In this document: piece after piece, positions 22,210 to 34,535 of the stretch
Layout of the letters: each line of letters opens with the position of its first letter
Position numbering within the stretch: position 1 is the first letter of the stretch
Assembly (NCBI RefSeq): GCF_040712315.1
Contig: NC_134017.1
Coordinates: forward strand, 5,734,001 to 5,798,000
Length of the DNA stretch: 64,000 bases
Direction: 5' to 3'
Source: Castanea sativa
Lineage: Eukaryota > Streptophyta > Magnoliopsida > Fagales > Fagaceae
Notes under the pieces: generated by a model
Told to the model about the DNA's origin: nothing
The model's database searches: none
The model's input: only the letters and a program-made list of their open reading frames with translations
Made by a program: the position numbers and the translations under genes

Positions 22210-24916
22210 ATGATGCTCTTTTTCGAGGATTCGAAGATTGTTCAAGAACCAGCCTTGTTCATTTGTAAGGAGAAAGGTGACAAGGATGCAAAGGCTATGA
22301 CTTTGATTGTTCATCCGCCCATAATTGGAAGATTTTCAGAGAGATGGGGCCATAAGTCTTATTCTCTCAATTTGCCGTAATGGTCACAGGTTGTTCCCTC
22401 TGATGGTGGCTCTAACTTGGACAATTATCCTTCTTGCTTCGCATCACAAAAATTTTGCCAAATCAAAGCCATACAACACTTTGGGACAATATATAATTGC
22501 AAAACGTGCCAATTGGGATTTTTCCTTTAGCATGAATGGAGGGTTTTCCTACTTCTCCCTTTATTGGGATTGGCTAGAAGATGTGCTTGGTCGGTGTAAA
22601 CACCTCCTTGATGCGATCCACCTTTACAATGCTGTCTTTGCCTCCCTGTTCACGTTTGATTATGATGAGAATCTCATGAAGGTGTTGTGTGAGTGTTGGA
22701 GTCCGTCGACCAATACCCTTCATACCTCAGTTGGGGAAATTTCTATCACACCAAGGGATCTTTCCATTCTTGGCAGACTTTCTTGCACAGGTGCATTTTA
22801 TGATGAAGTGGTGCCCAATGCGCAAGAGCTAGATGGAACTAATGACCAAGGACGACCCTATCTGCCGCATGGCTATTGCTACCTTTTCATGGCGTATCAT
22901 CACCTTCAAAACCGGATGAAGAGGCAAGGGAAAGTGAGTGTTTGTGACTGGATTACTTTTTGGTACAGAGGAAACAGCAAGTACCCAAATCCTAGAAAAC
23001 CAGCGAGACGGGCAACCATTCCCAAGTGTAGTCGAAATCCCATTGGCGAGACAAACGAGCATGGACTATGGTCTGATAAAGAACACGGAGCCTTTGTAGA
23101 TCTTCAAATTGAGGGTGACTTAAAGGAGGAGACTTACTTATTGGTACTTCTTTCCTGTTGGCTGTGAACATTTCTCTTTCCTAGGAAGGATCCGAATAGC
23201 ATCCGTCTCGGCACTTTCAAGATAGCTAATTCTAGGGCCAATGGTCGTTCATTTGGCCTTGCTCCCCCAGTATTGGCTAGCATTTATCGTGGACTTAACA
23301 CCATTTCTTCCTCTCCTACTCAGAGCAAGTTTGGAGCTAGTTTTACTATTCATTATGTTTATGCCTGGGTAGGTCATTTTTTCAGAAGCAACCGCATCAC
23401 CCATGCCAAACTATCCAATCCTTTGATGACTAAATACTCCGGTGCAGGCTATGCCTCTCTGCTCAATGAATTGTTTGCACGAAAGCATATACGAACTGCC
23501 ACCGATTTCTTTTGGCACAGGACTGCTTTTAATAAAAGCTATGACCAGACATTCATCGACAATGATCATTTATCCATTCAGAAGTTTGACTACTTTATGA
23601 GCCTTTGCTCGGGGTACTTGTCACTTCGATGTGAAGACCAACACATTGTAGAAGCATATAGTCCTCACAGATTCAGTCGGCGCTTTGGATTTCATCAAGA
23701 CATTCCAAGTGACTTAAAGGAAGAAATTCATACAGGCTCTTTAAAAGATCTATACCAATTCTACCAATCTTTCACTTGCCGCAACACAGATTCCAAGGTA
23801 CTCATTTCTACTTTTGTGCCAGACTTTAGAAGCTGGGTCAGACGTAGCTACAAACAATGGTGGGAAGGAGTAAGTAGAAATGATTTTACGAGAGGAATAG
23901 ATTTTCCAGCTAAAATTGCCTCCTCCACTGTTAAATCACTAATGTCCAACAAATCTCAGAAGGGAAAGAGGGATCTACAAGACTCATACATTCCACAACC
24001 CTTGCTAGAGTTTGCACGAAATCAAGGCATCAAAGGTTCGCTTGTTGTACCAGTTAGGGATGCCATTAAAATTTCTGAAAAGGAGGTGTGTGACGACTTT
24101 GAACCCAATTGGAAACATTTGAAGAGTCCAATGAAGGGTGTTGATGTGGAGACTTCTACTGATCATGCATATCTTCTTACAAATAGTGAGTCTTCTACCT
24201 CGAAGCCATTTACGAAGAGTTCGGACCTCAAGAGGCATAAGTTTGCTAATGCTGGCACGTTGTCCAAATTTCTGATTGAGACAGAAATGACACCTCTCTC
24301 ATCCTTGTAACCAATCAACCCTCCAGAAGTTTCTGTGTTTTAGGCCAACGCGCATGTTTCTTCCGTGCGTAGGAAAGGGGCTTCTATGCTGGGAGATGTT
24401 CTTCTAAACAAGCTTCCGAATCTTTCTATGGACAATATCCTCCCACAAGCTGAAGTACATGAAATTTATAGTGGGGTTGAAAGTCTTGGAGTGGACCCTC
24501 AATACTTGCACGAAAACGTTGACAAATATTGTGAGGGTGTCGCAGACTATTTGAAGATGAAAGAATCTCTTAACACACGACCAAGTCTTGTTATCTTAAT
24601 TCGACGTGAGGCTGAAGTTGAATTCCTCCTTTATGAAGCATTGCACGAGAAAGCATCTTTGAAGACCGAGCTTGATACTATTAGATTGAGGATGGCTGAC
24701 TTGCAAATCAAGCTCATCCAATTAGAGCAATCATTGTCTCAAATTGAAACTCATCAAGTTGTACAAGACGATGTTGTACAAGCTTTAGAAGAACAACTTG
24801 AAGAAGTCAAATCTGCTCCCATTCTTGAAGACCAGGATATGGAGGCTTTAGAGAAGATACGAGCCTTGCTAGAAGATAATCGTTCTAGTTTGAAAGACTT
24901 GAAATGGGTGTCGTAA
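22210..24916 (+). pseudogene. Antisense plant-mobile-domain (PMD) ORF of the Tat element
   Basis: Starting at the paired ATG 22210/22213, the first frame reads LFFEDSKIVQEPALF and later PSDGGSNLDNY. It has TAA at 22378, then shifts near 22490 into the frame that stays usable to 24916. That frame has the core of the plant mobile domain (aminotransferase-like): YWDWLEDVLGR, AVFASLFTFDYDEN, STNTLHTSVGEISITPRDL, CDWITFW, LASIYRGLN, FTIHYVYAWVGH and SPHRFSRRFG. A coiled-coil C-terminus follows (about 24600-24910). Stops lie at TGA 23165, TAA 24308 and TAG 24341, all in one frame. The family's role is unproven; PMD proteins occur in host silencing-related genes and in transposons. Tat elements are known to carry such an ORF antisense to gag-pol. 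Neighbours: LTR upstream, integrase end downstream on the other strand. Confidence 0.85.
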
Positions 24917-24986
24917 TCTTTTGTGTTTTAATTCCCTTCATAGGTGTCATCATACTTTCCCCTGTACTATTTTCCTTTTGTCAATC

Positions 24987-24992
24987 AATAAA
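24987..24992 (+). terminator. Candidate poly(A) signal of the PMD ORF
   Basis: AATAAA lies 71 bases after the final stop of the antisense ORF, in a T-rich stretch as expected for a plant transcript end. Confidence 0.5.
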
Positions 24993-25204
24993 GAAGACTT
25001 ATTCTCTGCTTCTTCTTTTACTTTTCTTTTTTCATGTTTTGATAATAAAACTCTTTTTGTTTTTTAGTGCGTGACTGAACTTAGCAAAAGATACTAAGTT
25101 GCCTACGTACCCTCGAGAGGGATCAAGTTATTACGTAGTTCAATATATTTTTTTTATTGTTATTTAATTTTTTTTTTTGATGATTTTTGTTGTTGTTTCT
25201 TTTT

Positions 25205-25378
25205 ACAAAAAGGGAGGGCTCACGTGTGTAATCCTCGCCCTACACCCCACGGCATTTCATGGGTACCAATTGCACAATAGTAGGTATCACCTCTAATCGA
25301 ACCCGAGACCCTGGCCTCAAGGGCGACATGGGCATCCAGGCACTACGCCACACTCACAAATGGTGACATAGAGTGGTA
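25205..25378 (-). mobile_element. tRNA-derived SINE inside the Tat element
   Basis: On the minus strand, GTGTGGCGTAGTGCCTGG (A-box region) is followed about 45 bases later by GTCTCGGGTTCGATTAG (B box). A unique body then ends ...CACGTGAGCCCTCCC before TTTTTGT. The spacing and boxes fit an RNA polymerase III-driven plant SINE. The 3' tail and target duplication are not clear. Confidence 0.65.
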
Positions 25379-25487
25379 TTAATTTCTCCTTATTTGTACA
25401 CTTTCAAAGGTAATGGGAAGACATCATGTACCCCTTTAGTGCTACAGTAGGCAATTTAAACTCTTACTGAGGAGCCGTTCTCGATTT

Positions 25488-26530
25488 TCAAGCATAGAAG
25501 CGTTTGAGGAACTTCCCATTGATGGGGCCGATCCTTACACCCTCCTGATCAATCAACTTGTAAGCACCATTGGTGTAGACTTCTTGCACAACATAAGGTC
25601 CATCCCATTTTGAGGTGAACTTATTGTTTGTACGATGAGTTGTGATGATAGGTCTTCGAACGGAGAGGACTAAGTCACCAACTTGGAATGATCATGGTTT
25701 AACTCTTTTATTGAATGCACTTGACAGACAAGCTTGATAGCACTCAAGGCGTTGTTGGGCCTCGAGCCTTTTCTCATCCAGTCCTTCTAGCTCGTGTAAT
25801 CTAAGCTTGGCATTTTCCTCTTTAGTTAACCCTTCTTGAATGGCAATCCGTAGTGATGGGATCTGGCGTTCTAAGGGAAGGATAGCTTCCACTCCATAAA
25901 TGAGAGAATATGAGGTCGCTTGAGTAGGCGTTCGAAATGTTATTCAATATGCCCATAATGCTTCTCCGGTTTTTTCATGCCAGTCTCGCTTAGTCTTGGA
26001 TACCACTTTCTTTAACAAACTACCAAGATTTTTGTTAAAAGCTTCGGCTAATCCACTCGCTGGGGCATTGTACATAGAGGAGTTGTACTGTTATTAGCCT
26101 ATTGTGAAATGGTTTGCCATTATCAATTACGATATACCAAGGGACACCATACCGATAGATCAAGGGAGTTCGAATGAAATTGACCACCATTTCTTTCTTC
26201 ACTTCCCTAAGAGGCACAGCTTTTGCCCATTTCGAGAAGTAATCAGTTGCAGCCAAGATGTACAAATGGACACCGGATGATTTTGGTAATGGTCCTATTG
26301 CATCAAGCCCCTATGCATCAAAAGGCCAAGAAGCTACAGTTGGGTGTAGAGGTTCTGGTGGCTGATGGATGAAGTTTGCATGATATTGACAAGCTTCACA
26401 CTTCTTAGCATACTCCATGGAATCTTGCACCATCATAGGCCAATAGTAACCCATTCGCTTGATCCTGTAGTGTAGCTTAGGACCCGATTGGTGTGCATCG
26501 CATATTCCAGAATGAGCCTCCTATAAGGCT
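25488..26530 (-). pseudogene. Integrase region of the Tat pol (broken)
   Basis: Read on the minus strand from 26530: an HHCC zinc region (EAHSGICDAHQSG, later CEACQYH), then the core with TDYFSKWAKAVPL (first acidic residue) and VIDNGKPF (second) at 26265-26035. The third acidic residue lies past a frameshift. The C-terminal part, from LPLERQIPSLR to NGKFLKRFYA, ends at TGA 25488-25490. Stops occur near 26080, 25950 and 25700, and the frame changes between core and tail. Integrase would join the element's DNA to the host genome; this copy cannot. Confidence 0.85.
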
Positions 26531-27315
26531 TGTTTAGCCTCTTCCTCTCCTAAGCAACGGAGAAATAAACCATCAAATGAATGGCGAAAGAGAGTTTCTT
26601 TATAGTAAATGAATTGAGCAGCATTTCGCCGAACTTTAGTCTTGTGGCGTACATCATCCAGGAGTCTTCCATGTTGAAGGTACTCAATGATCGCTTGTCG
26701 CCATTCTTCCTTTACGACAAGGCATACAGAAATGATGTTGGCTTGCTCTTCTTCTTCTTCTTCTTCTTCAACCACGAGAGGTACCACCCACCTTTGGGAA
26801 ATGGCAACTTTGGCTGTCTCTTCTTGGGATAATGCTAAGGCGGTAGCCAAATTAGCTAAAGAATCAGCCTATCTATTCTCCTTCCTTGGTATATGCTCCA
26901 ATGTAATTACCTCCAAATTTGCGAGCAACTTCTTCGCATATTTGCAATAAGGGACAAGGTCTTCCTTCTTGACATTATACTGCTCCAAGATTTGGTTGAT
27001 AATTAATTTGGAATCCCTAAAGATCTCGAGTTGCGATATGCCGATCTCAATGGCCATTTGTAGACCAATGATCAATGCTTGATATTCGGCTACATTGTTA
27101 GAGCAAAGTTTGCTTGATGAGAACGAGTATAGAAGTATTTGTCGTTGTGGAGAAATAAACACTACACCTGCCCCCGCTCCTTCCTGACGTGCAGCCCCAT
27201 CAAAAAACATCATCCATGGTAGCATTACTTCAATGTAAAACATGTCTTCATCTAGGAAATCATCAGAGAACACCCAATCAGATGAAACTGGGTGATCAGC
27301 TAAGAAACTTGCCAA
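26521..27315 (-). pseudogene. Second RNase H (archaeal-type) and linker of the Tat pol
   Basis: From 27315 the minus strand reads DWVFSDD, then FDGAARQEGAGAGVVF (catalytic Asp region), NNVAEYQALIIGL and FRDSKLIINQI. This is the archaeal-type RNase H fold that Tat elements gained in addition to their ordinary RNase H. A stop separates it from the linker (26850-26521), which contains a run of eight glutamates from a TTC repeat near 26750 and ends before the integrase zinc region. Confidence 0.82.
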
Positions 27316-27360
27316 TACTTGTCCTTTGATAGCTTTTTACGGAACATATGCAAGGTCGTA

Positions 27361-29806
27361 TTATTGCAGCAAGACTGCCCATCGAGCTATACGACCCAAA
27401 ACCACTGGCCTGGAGGGGACATATTTAATCGGGTCTGCCTTTGCTATCAAACGGACCATATATGCTTGCATGTAGTGCTCTAGTTTGTCTATGGCAAAGA
27501 AAAGAGTGAGACACATCTTTTCAATAAGAGAATAATTTAATTTAGCTCCATTAAGAGTTCGACTTAGATAATAAAGGGCTCTTTCTTTCCCCTCTTTATT
27601 TTCTTGTGCCATAAGAGCACCTAGAGACCTTTCTTGTGCCATAATGTATAGCACCAAAGGTTTTCTTGGGATAGGAGCACCTAAAATTGGAGGATTAAGC
27701 AAGTATCTTTTGATGCACGCAAAAGCTTGCTACAAGCCTCATCCCATTCAAAGTGTGCAACCTTCTTCATCAATCTATTGAAAGGTTGACATCGACCTGC
27801 CAATTTTGAGATAAATCGTCGTATGTAAGCTAGTTTTCCTTGCAAGCCTCTAAGTTCTTGCAGGTTCTTGGGCTTTGGCATTTTCTGGATAGCTTCAATT
27901 TTGGACTGGTCAATTTCAATACCGCGGTGCCTCACAATGAAACCAAGAAATTTCCCAGATGTTACGCCGAAAGCGCATTTGCGGGGGTTCATTTTAAGCT
28001 GATATTTTCTTAAGCGATTGAACATGGATCGCAAATCTACAAAATGGTCTTCCCTCCTTTTTGTTTTAACCACAAATTATCGACATAACACTCCACGTAC
28101 TTATGAAGTACATTATCAAAGATCTTTTGCATGGCCCGTTGATAAGTAGCATTAGTGTTCTTTAATCCAAAAGGCATTACTTTGTAACAGTAAATGCCTT
28201 TAAGGGTATGAAAAGCTGTAAACTCTTCATCCTTAGGATTCATTCAAATTTGGTTATAACCTAAAGAACCATCCATGAAAGATAAGGCTTCATGACTAGT
28301 AGTGGCGTCAACCATGACCTCAGTGATGGGTAATGGAAAATCATTCTTGGGACATGCATTGTTCAAATCACGAAAGTCAACGCACACTCGGATTTTTCTA
28401 TTCTTCTTTTTGATAGGGACGATGTTAGCAATCCATTCCGGATACTGTACTTCACGAATGAAGCTCGCCTCAATTAGCTTATTGACCTCAGTTTCTATTT
28501 GAGGGATAAGCTCCGGCCGAAAGTGTCTTTGATCTTGTTTTACTGGGCGCACACCCTTCTTTACTGCCAAATGGTGTAAAGCAATACTTGGATTGAGCCC
28601 AGGCATTTCTTTATAAGTCCAAGAAAACACATCTTTATATTCTACCAGGAGCTTGAGGTATCCTTCTTCTTCTTTAGGAGTGAGAAGGGCATTGATGAAA
28701 GTTGGTTGGGGTTCTTCAATAGTTCCTAAATTGATCTCTTTAAGTTCATCAACTGTAGCATATACTCCATCTTCCAAGGCTAGGGGAGCTTCATCGACCT
28801 CATCCTTGGTGGCTTCAACATCTGACAATGTATCTTCTTCTACTGTAATATGAAATGAGGATGATACATCTTCAATTTGCTCATTGTGGACGAGTGACTG
28901 ACTTGTGTGTACAATAGTTCGCCTTTTGACTTTGAGAGCTCCTTTAGTGTTGATATCTAAGATAAAGTTACATTTCTTGAGTGAAGGAATACTACTCTGG
29001 ATCTCATCATTAGCTTTCTCCTCCTTTTGAACCTTAAAGTTTATTGAGTTTTGAGAGCAACTATCAATGCGCCTTTTTGTTGCCCCCAATCGATTAAAGA
29101 CTGATCCACACGTAAAAGTGTCCTGACTTTGTGTTAAACAAGCCGTATTTAACCTGTCGAACACTATAATTCGTGACGATGAAGCCTTAATACGATCGAA
29201 TACTGAGATGCGTGATGAAGAGTGATCTTTTCTTTGATCCGAACTTTCAGCGGCTTCCACTATTATGTATTGGGAACTTGAAGCATTGCTTCTTTTATTG
29301 ATCCATATTTGAGCCGGTTGTTCTAGAGTATATCCTATTCCGGTCTTTGGGATAGAAATTTCGTGCCCTTCGAACCGCATTTTCCTTTGTGTTTTACCAA
29401 GGCCGTGCATCTTTTCTCCAGTGGCTTCTAGAATTAGTTTCCCTAGGTCCCCTTGTTTTAAGATATCGTAGCCTACTTTGGCTAACAGCCTATACGCCTT
29501 TGGATCGAACCATTCTTTCATCTGCTTACTTGGTAGAATACCATGCTCTATCAGACTTTGTGAAGACCTCACGAATCCATTTAGTGCCTTCGAGGGCAAA
29601 GGATTTGTGGATGAAGTTAAAGGCATAACATGATTTTCTTTCAATATGGCTACATCCTTCATCGTGAGCTTTGTAGGCGGTCTTCGCATGTCCATTGTAG
29701 ATTGAAGGTATTTTGAGAATGGTGATTGTCCGTTCTTGAGGTGTGATAATGGTGCATAACGGAGGAATGGAGGGTTATTGGAAGGCGTTGAACTTTTCGC
29801 TCTCAC
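27361..29806 (-). pseudogene. Reverse transcriptase and first RNase H of the Tat pol
   Basis: The minus strand from 29806 has a long linker (open to 28244), then RT: CVDFRDLNNACPKNDFPLP, a stop at about 28244, then KVMPFGLKNTNATYQRAM. The active-site box reads CYVDNL (about 28090), with Asn where the second catalytic Asp is expected, plus one missing base that shifts frame. RT connection and RNase H follow in two more frames (28073-27681 and 27702-27361; SLGALMAQEN, RALYYLSRTLNGA). The RT is dead on two counts. Confidence 0.87.
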
Positions 29807-29830
29807 TGAATTAATGGTAGATTCACTAGA

Positions 29831-30508
29831 CTAATCATTCCCATATCCTAGATCTTCCTTTAGGGAAGGAATATCCTTTCTAGTGATGAATTTAACATGC
29901 TTCTTTTCACCATGCTTGCTTTTCATGGACGGGATTTCAATCGAGAGAACTTCATTAGGGATGTCATCTTTTACATAAAACTTTACGTCAGCAAAGTGAG
30001 CTCCAATCTCAACAAAAGGCTTCAAGTCGACATTGACTTTCTTTATTCCACTTTGAAGATACTTGAAACATTGGTGCAAAGTTGACGGCACTATTCCGTT
30101 CCCATGGATCCACGGACGTCCTAACAACATGTTGTAGGTTGTCTTGGCATCAGTGACATGGAACAAAACGTTGCTTGTCAATTCTCCAATGATTAATTCC
30201 AAGTGTATCATGCCGATGGCGCGTTGTCCTCCTTGGTTAAAACCTTGTATGACCAAGCAGCTGTGCGATAATTCCTCCATAGCAAGACCAAGTTGTCTCA
30301 TTGTCATTTTCGGTAGTATATTAATAGCTGAACCTCCGTTAATGAGAATGCGATCAATCTTTTGTTCACAAGCATAACTAGAGACATAAAGTGGACGATT
30401 GTGAGGCTTAGAGCCTAACAATAGATCCTCATCAGTGAAAGTTAAGTCTGGAGAGCACACGCAACATTCCTGTGTTTGTTTAAGTGTATTGGTATAAGGG
30501 GTGTACAT
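29831..30508 (-). pseudogene. Aspartic protease region of the Tat element
   Basis: The open frame from 30508 carries ILINGGSAINILPKM, aligned with the DGGSA-type active site of Tat proteases. The catalytic Asp appears as Asn. Downstream TYNMLLGRPWIHG is the conserved second motif (ILGRPW). The protease would cut the polyprotein. It is separated from the next segment by a TAG near 29830. Confidence 0.82.
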
Positions 30509-32842
30509 CTCTAGCTCTTCAAGAGCTTGGGTGATCCCTTCTTTTGGTGAAGTGGAGGATTGCGAGGGTTCAACTTAATTAACCTAAGACTTGAGTTGCT
30601 CTAAAGATGACAAAGTCTCATTTGAACTACCATGGTCAACACCCTTTTTTTGTCATTAACTTCGTAACGAGAGACCATGTGAACAACCGCCGCTGACTTA
30701 TTTTGAAAGAATTTTATAGGGAAGAATTCTTTCAATGTGACGAGACTTCGAAATTTTTAGGTTTGTGCCGAATCATCATACATTTTTGTTCTCATTCTTT
30801 CTTACCTAATATCATTCTTTCTTCTTGACTGAGGCTGAATTTGGTTTTGTGCTCTTCTGGACTCTTGGGTGATCAAATGAAGAGGGAATGCTCATCTCTT
30901 CTTCCATCTCCTGCGAGTAACCATCGTCCAACCCTCTTCCTCATTCACTGTTGACTTTTTATCAGCATTTGAGTTATAATCAGATGTGAGAGCTGAACTT
31001 GAACAAGTTCCAAAGTACCAAATCGGATGAGCGTGGTATTTGCCCCTTGCTTAGTAGTTGGAGACATGCAACTAGGTAACCTGCAAGCAAATGTTGCAAG
31101 GTTTAACTAAGCAACATCATTAACATCTAAGTCAATTTTCCTTTCCTTGGCTATCTTCATGATGAGTTCTTTAAGAACAAAGCATTTTTGGATTGGATGG
31201 CTTATGATGCGATGATACTTACAATAGTTCGGGTCATCAACTTTTCCTATCTCTTTCGGTCGTTTTCATTCTAGCAATTCAATTAATTTCAACTTGGGCA
31301 GTTTTTCTAGCATTTTAGGCATATCGGCATCTAGGAAAGGATACACCTTTTTTTCCCATTCCTTGAGTGATGAGCAACGCGTCTCGCGTCGTTGGCCTCC
31401 CTCAGGTCTCTTCTCATTAGCCTTCACATTTCCTGTTGAAATTTGGCAAGGTTGATATTCATGGAGTCTTTGACATTTATTTTCGTATTCCTGTCATTTT
31501 TCTTTATTTCCTGAATTTCTTTCCTTTCTTCAGGTACGGGAGGTTTCGTATTTCCATGGCTAGAGATACTCAATTCCATGTCGTGCGCACGAATTGCCAA
31601 TTCTTCGAATATTTGGGGTTTTATCCCTTGCAGGATGTACAGAAGTCCCCAGTGCATGCCTTGGATGCACATTTCTATTGCAGATATTTCAGACAGTCTA
31701 TCCTTACAGTCTAGACTCAAAGAATGCCACTGATTGATATAGTCAACAACAGGCTCGTCTTTCCACTGCTTAGTATTGGTAAGCTCCATCATGCTTACCG
31801 TACGACATGTGCTATAGAACCAGTTAAGGAACTCCCTTTCCAGCTGTTCCCAACTATCAATTGACTCGGGTTTTGTATACCAATCAAAGGCATTCCCTTT
31901 TAGTGAACAAACAAACTACTTTACAAAAAGGCCTTCTTGAGTCCCTGCGTTCTCACAGGTTTCTACAAAGTGAGCAACGTATTGCTTAGGGTTTCCCTTG
32001 CCATCAAATTGCAAGAACTTGGGGTGTTGATACCCATTTGGCATTCTCATATTGTCAACGCGCTTTGTATAGGGCTTTGAATATATGAGAGAATTTGTAG
32101 AAGAACCTCCATATTGTGCTCGTATGGTATTCATGATCATGTCCTGCAATTGTTGGACAGATATCGAGGTCATTGAGGTGGAATGTCCTTGTTGAGAAGT
32201 ACCTTCACCCCCTTTTTTCTTATCACCCCTAGCATTTTCTCCCTTCAAGGTAAAGTCAGGTGTGTGCTCAAGGTCAAGGTTTGATTCACCCGAATCTTGT
32301 ACCTCTAGTTTGTTCATCAGGGTTGCAATTTGGACATCCTTATCTTCAAGTGCTTTTGTGGGAAGGGTGACTCTTTGTTCCATTTTAGCCATCTTTTCTT
32401 GCATGGTAGAGGTGTTTGTGATCATCACTAGCATGACCTCTAGATATGATGGAGAAAATGATGAGACAGGATGAGTCAAAGGTATTTTATTCCTTAAGTT
32501 TCTCATCACGGGTGAAGAGTCGATAGAAAAGGTCTTTGTTGGGGATGATTCATTATTGATCTCAAAATCTTTCAAGACAGATGAATCCTTAGCGGTAGCT
32601 TTCCTATTTGCAAGAAAGTTTAGAGAGATGGTATTATGAAGCTTGCTTTCTTTGGTTGGTTGGGGTTGCAGTTGATCAAGAGGTTTGGACCGATTACAAG
32701 TGATTGGGCCGACATAATCATCTGCAACGGAAGCATTAATCACCGATTTTTTAGCATTCTTGTTAGAGGCCATCGAAGTTGATAGCCAATCGAATTTCTT
32801 TTCTTTTGAAGGAGAAAGAGATGAGAGGCAGAGAGGTCCCAC
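30509..32842 (-). pseudogene. gag of the Tat element
   Basis: The first segment (32842-31916; likely start MASNKNAKKS at 32773) is hydrophilic with a short coiled coil (MQEKMAKMEQRV) and ends GNPKQYVAHFVETCENAG, the start of the capsid-like domain. The next (31792-31424) continues it with DEPVVDYINQWHSLSLDCKD and GMHWGLLYILQGI. From 31400 to 30509 the frame is broken by many stops; recognisable remnants include DDPNYCKYHRIISHPIQKC, the usual pre-zinc-finger motif. The primer site lies just upstream. Confidence 0.83.
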
Positions 32843-32853
32843 CGGGCGTGCCA
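32835..32853 (-). other. Primer-binding site of the Tat element
   Basis: On the minus strand TGGCACGCCCGGTGGGACC follows the LTR end by 5 bases, the usual place and sequence type for this lineage. I do not assign the tRNA. Confidence 0.75.
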
Positions 32854-32858
32854 GAATT

Positions 32859-33394
32859 TGTAGACGACTAAGTTCATAGTTTGAAATAAATGAAACAAGT
32901 AAAATAGTTTCACAAATGCAAATTTGTATTGATGAATGTATGGTACAATTCTCTGTAATTACAAAAGAGTGATCCTCTGATTCGATCTACTTGAAAGATT
33001 TGTTAATTGGAATTATGGTAATATAATTTTGATTCGAACACCGAATATACTTCAATTTGGCTAAGGTTTGTGGTTTGTTGATTTGTGGTTTGTTGAGGTT
33101 TCTAGAGGCTTTCGAGCTTGATTCCAGTGAACTTTGAGATCTAGGTTGACAGCTTGGATGGTTTTTGCTTCGAATATTCTTTGGTTTTGAAGTTGAAGTT
33201 CTTGGAGGCTTCGGGGCTTGATTCCTGCAGAGCTTTTGTATTTCTGAGTGCTTTTGAATCTTCTTCAATGCTACTTATGCTCTAGATGGCTTTTTTGTGT
33301 CCCCTTAAATGTCTTAGGAAGGCTTCTATTTATAGGAGTTTGAGGGTGGGTGAGCGACACGTGGCGGAGTCTGATTGGTGACACATGTCATAGC
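32859..33394 (-). repeat. Truncated 5' LTR of the Tat element
   Basis: It aligns with 17870-18575 of the 3' LTR but lacks about 170 bases (compare 18080-18250). It ends abruptly at GACACATGTCATAGCC, where the 3' LTR continues for 3.3 kb more. Confidence 0.85.
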
Positions 33395-34535
33395 CTGAAA
33401 AAAACAATTAAATAAAATAAATCTTATATTCAATGCTCATATATATTTGTGAAAATTCTTTATTCTTTACTAAGAATCAATATAGCTAAAAACAATTAAA
33501 TAAAATACATCATATATTCAATAATCAGATATATTTGTGATAATTCTTTACTTGAAATCAGTAATACAATAGAAATAAAATTGTAACAATTGTAAACAAT
33601 TTTCAGTAGTTAAAATATGCAAAATAAAACCAATTAGGATAAGGTTACTTACCTCCAAAAGCTATTCCAAAAGAAACTTTTCCCTAACACTTCCCCTAAA
33701 ATCCTTAGATATCACCTAGAACAATTTTCAAATATTTTTACTCAATAATCAAATAATTTAAGGACTTATAATGGTACCCGACCAACAGAAGAATACTAAA
33801 ATATCCAATAATTTCTCTTTATTATCTCAAAATAAAAATCCATGTATTCAATATATATATATATATATATATATATGCTGCCACTAACAAAACTTAGGAT
33901 ACATATAATCATTTAGGGTCAAATGCATCGCCTAGACCATCTTCTATAGTTCTACACGTGTTTTTTTTTTTTTTTTTTTTCCTGCCACTGCCACCTCTAG
34001 TTTTCTTTTGACATGAGCACAAATCACACAAACCAAACTCTGCCATAAGCATTTATTGAAACACTATTCTTCCTCTACCAAGTCAATAACAAATAATAAT
34101 ATATTAGAAAGAAGTTGGTGTTCCTTCCTTTTGTCAAGCGTTTTTTTTTTCTCAATCAATCTGATACAATTTCCTTAAGAAAATTACGATGAACAAACCC
34201 ATGCGGCCATGGCTAAAGAAAGTCTCACTGTTGGGCAAAATACTCACATAAGAAAATATTCTAATACCACATAAAGTCTAAATTTGACAAAAGAATAAGA
34301 TTTCATAAGCTCTTACCTCAAGAGTGTAGTCAATCCAAAAGGAACTTTTCCCTAACACTTCACTTAAAATCCTTAGATATCACCTAGAACAATTTTCAAA
34401 TATTTTTACTCAATAATCAAATAATTTAAGAAGGACTTATTATGGTACCCGAACAACAGAAAGAATACTAAAATATCCAATAATTTCTCTTTATTATCTC
34501 AAAATAAAAATCCTTGTATTCAATATATATATATA

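Larger units (their letters stand above)
17870..33394 (-). mobile_element. Ty3/gypsy retrotransposon of the Tat lineage, minus strand, 5' LTR truncated
   Basis: Read on the minus strand: truncated 5' LTR (33394-32859), primer site, gag, protease, RT, RNase H, a second RNase H, integrase, then a plus-strand plant-mobile-domain ORF, then a 4-kb 3' LTR (21936-17870). Two RNase H domains and an extra antisense ORF between pol and the 3' LTR are known marks of Tat-lineage (Retand/Ogre-like) elements. All genes carry stops and frameshifts. The outer part of the 5' LTR was lost in a deletion that fused it to another LTR near 33393, so no target duplication can be scored. Confidence 0.9.

Noticed and set aside
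25270..25360. A tRNA gene (A and B boxes present on the minus strand)
   Set aside because: No acceptor stem or full cloverleaf; the fused unique body fits a SINE instead.
26581..26950. Plus-strand frames rich in Ser or Phe
   Set aside because: Shadow of the TTC repeat that encodes glutamates in the Tat linker on the minus strand.
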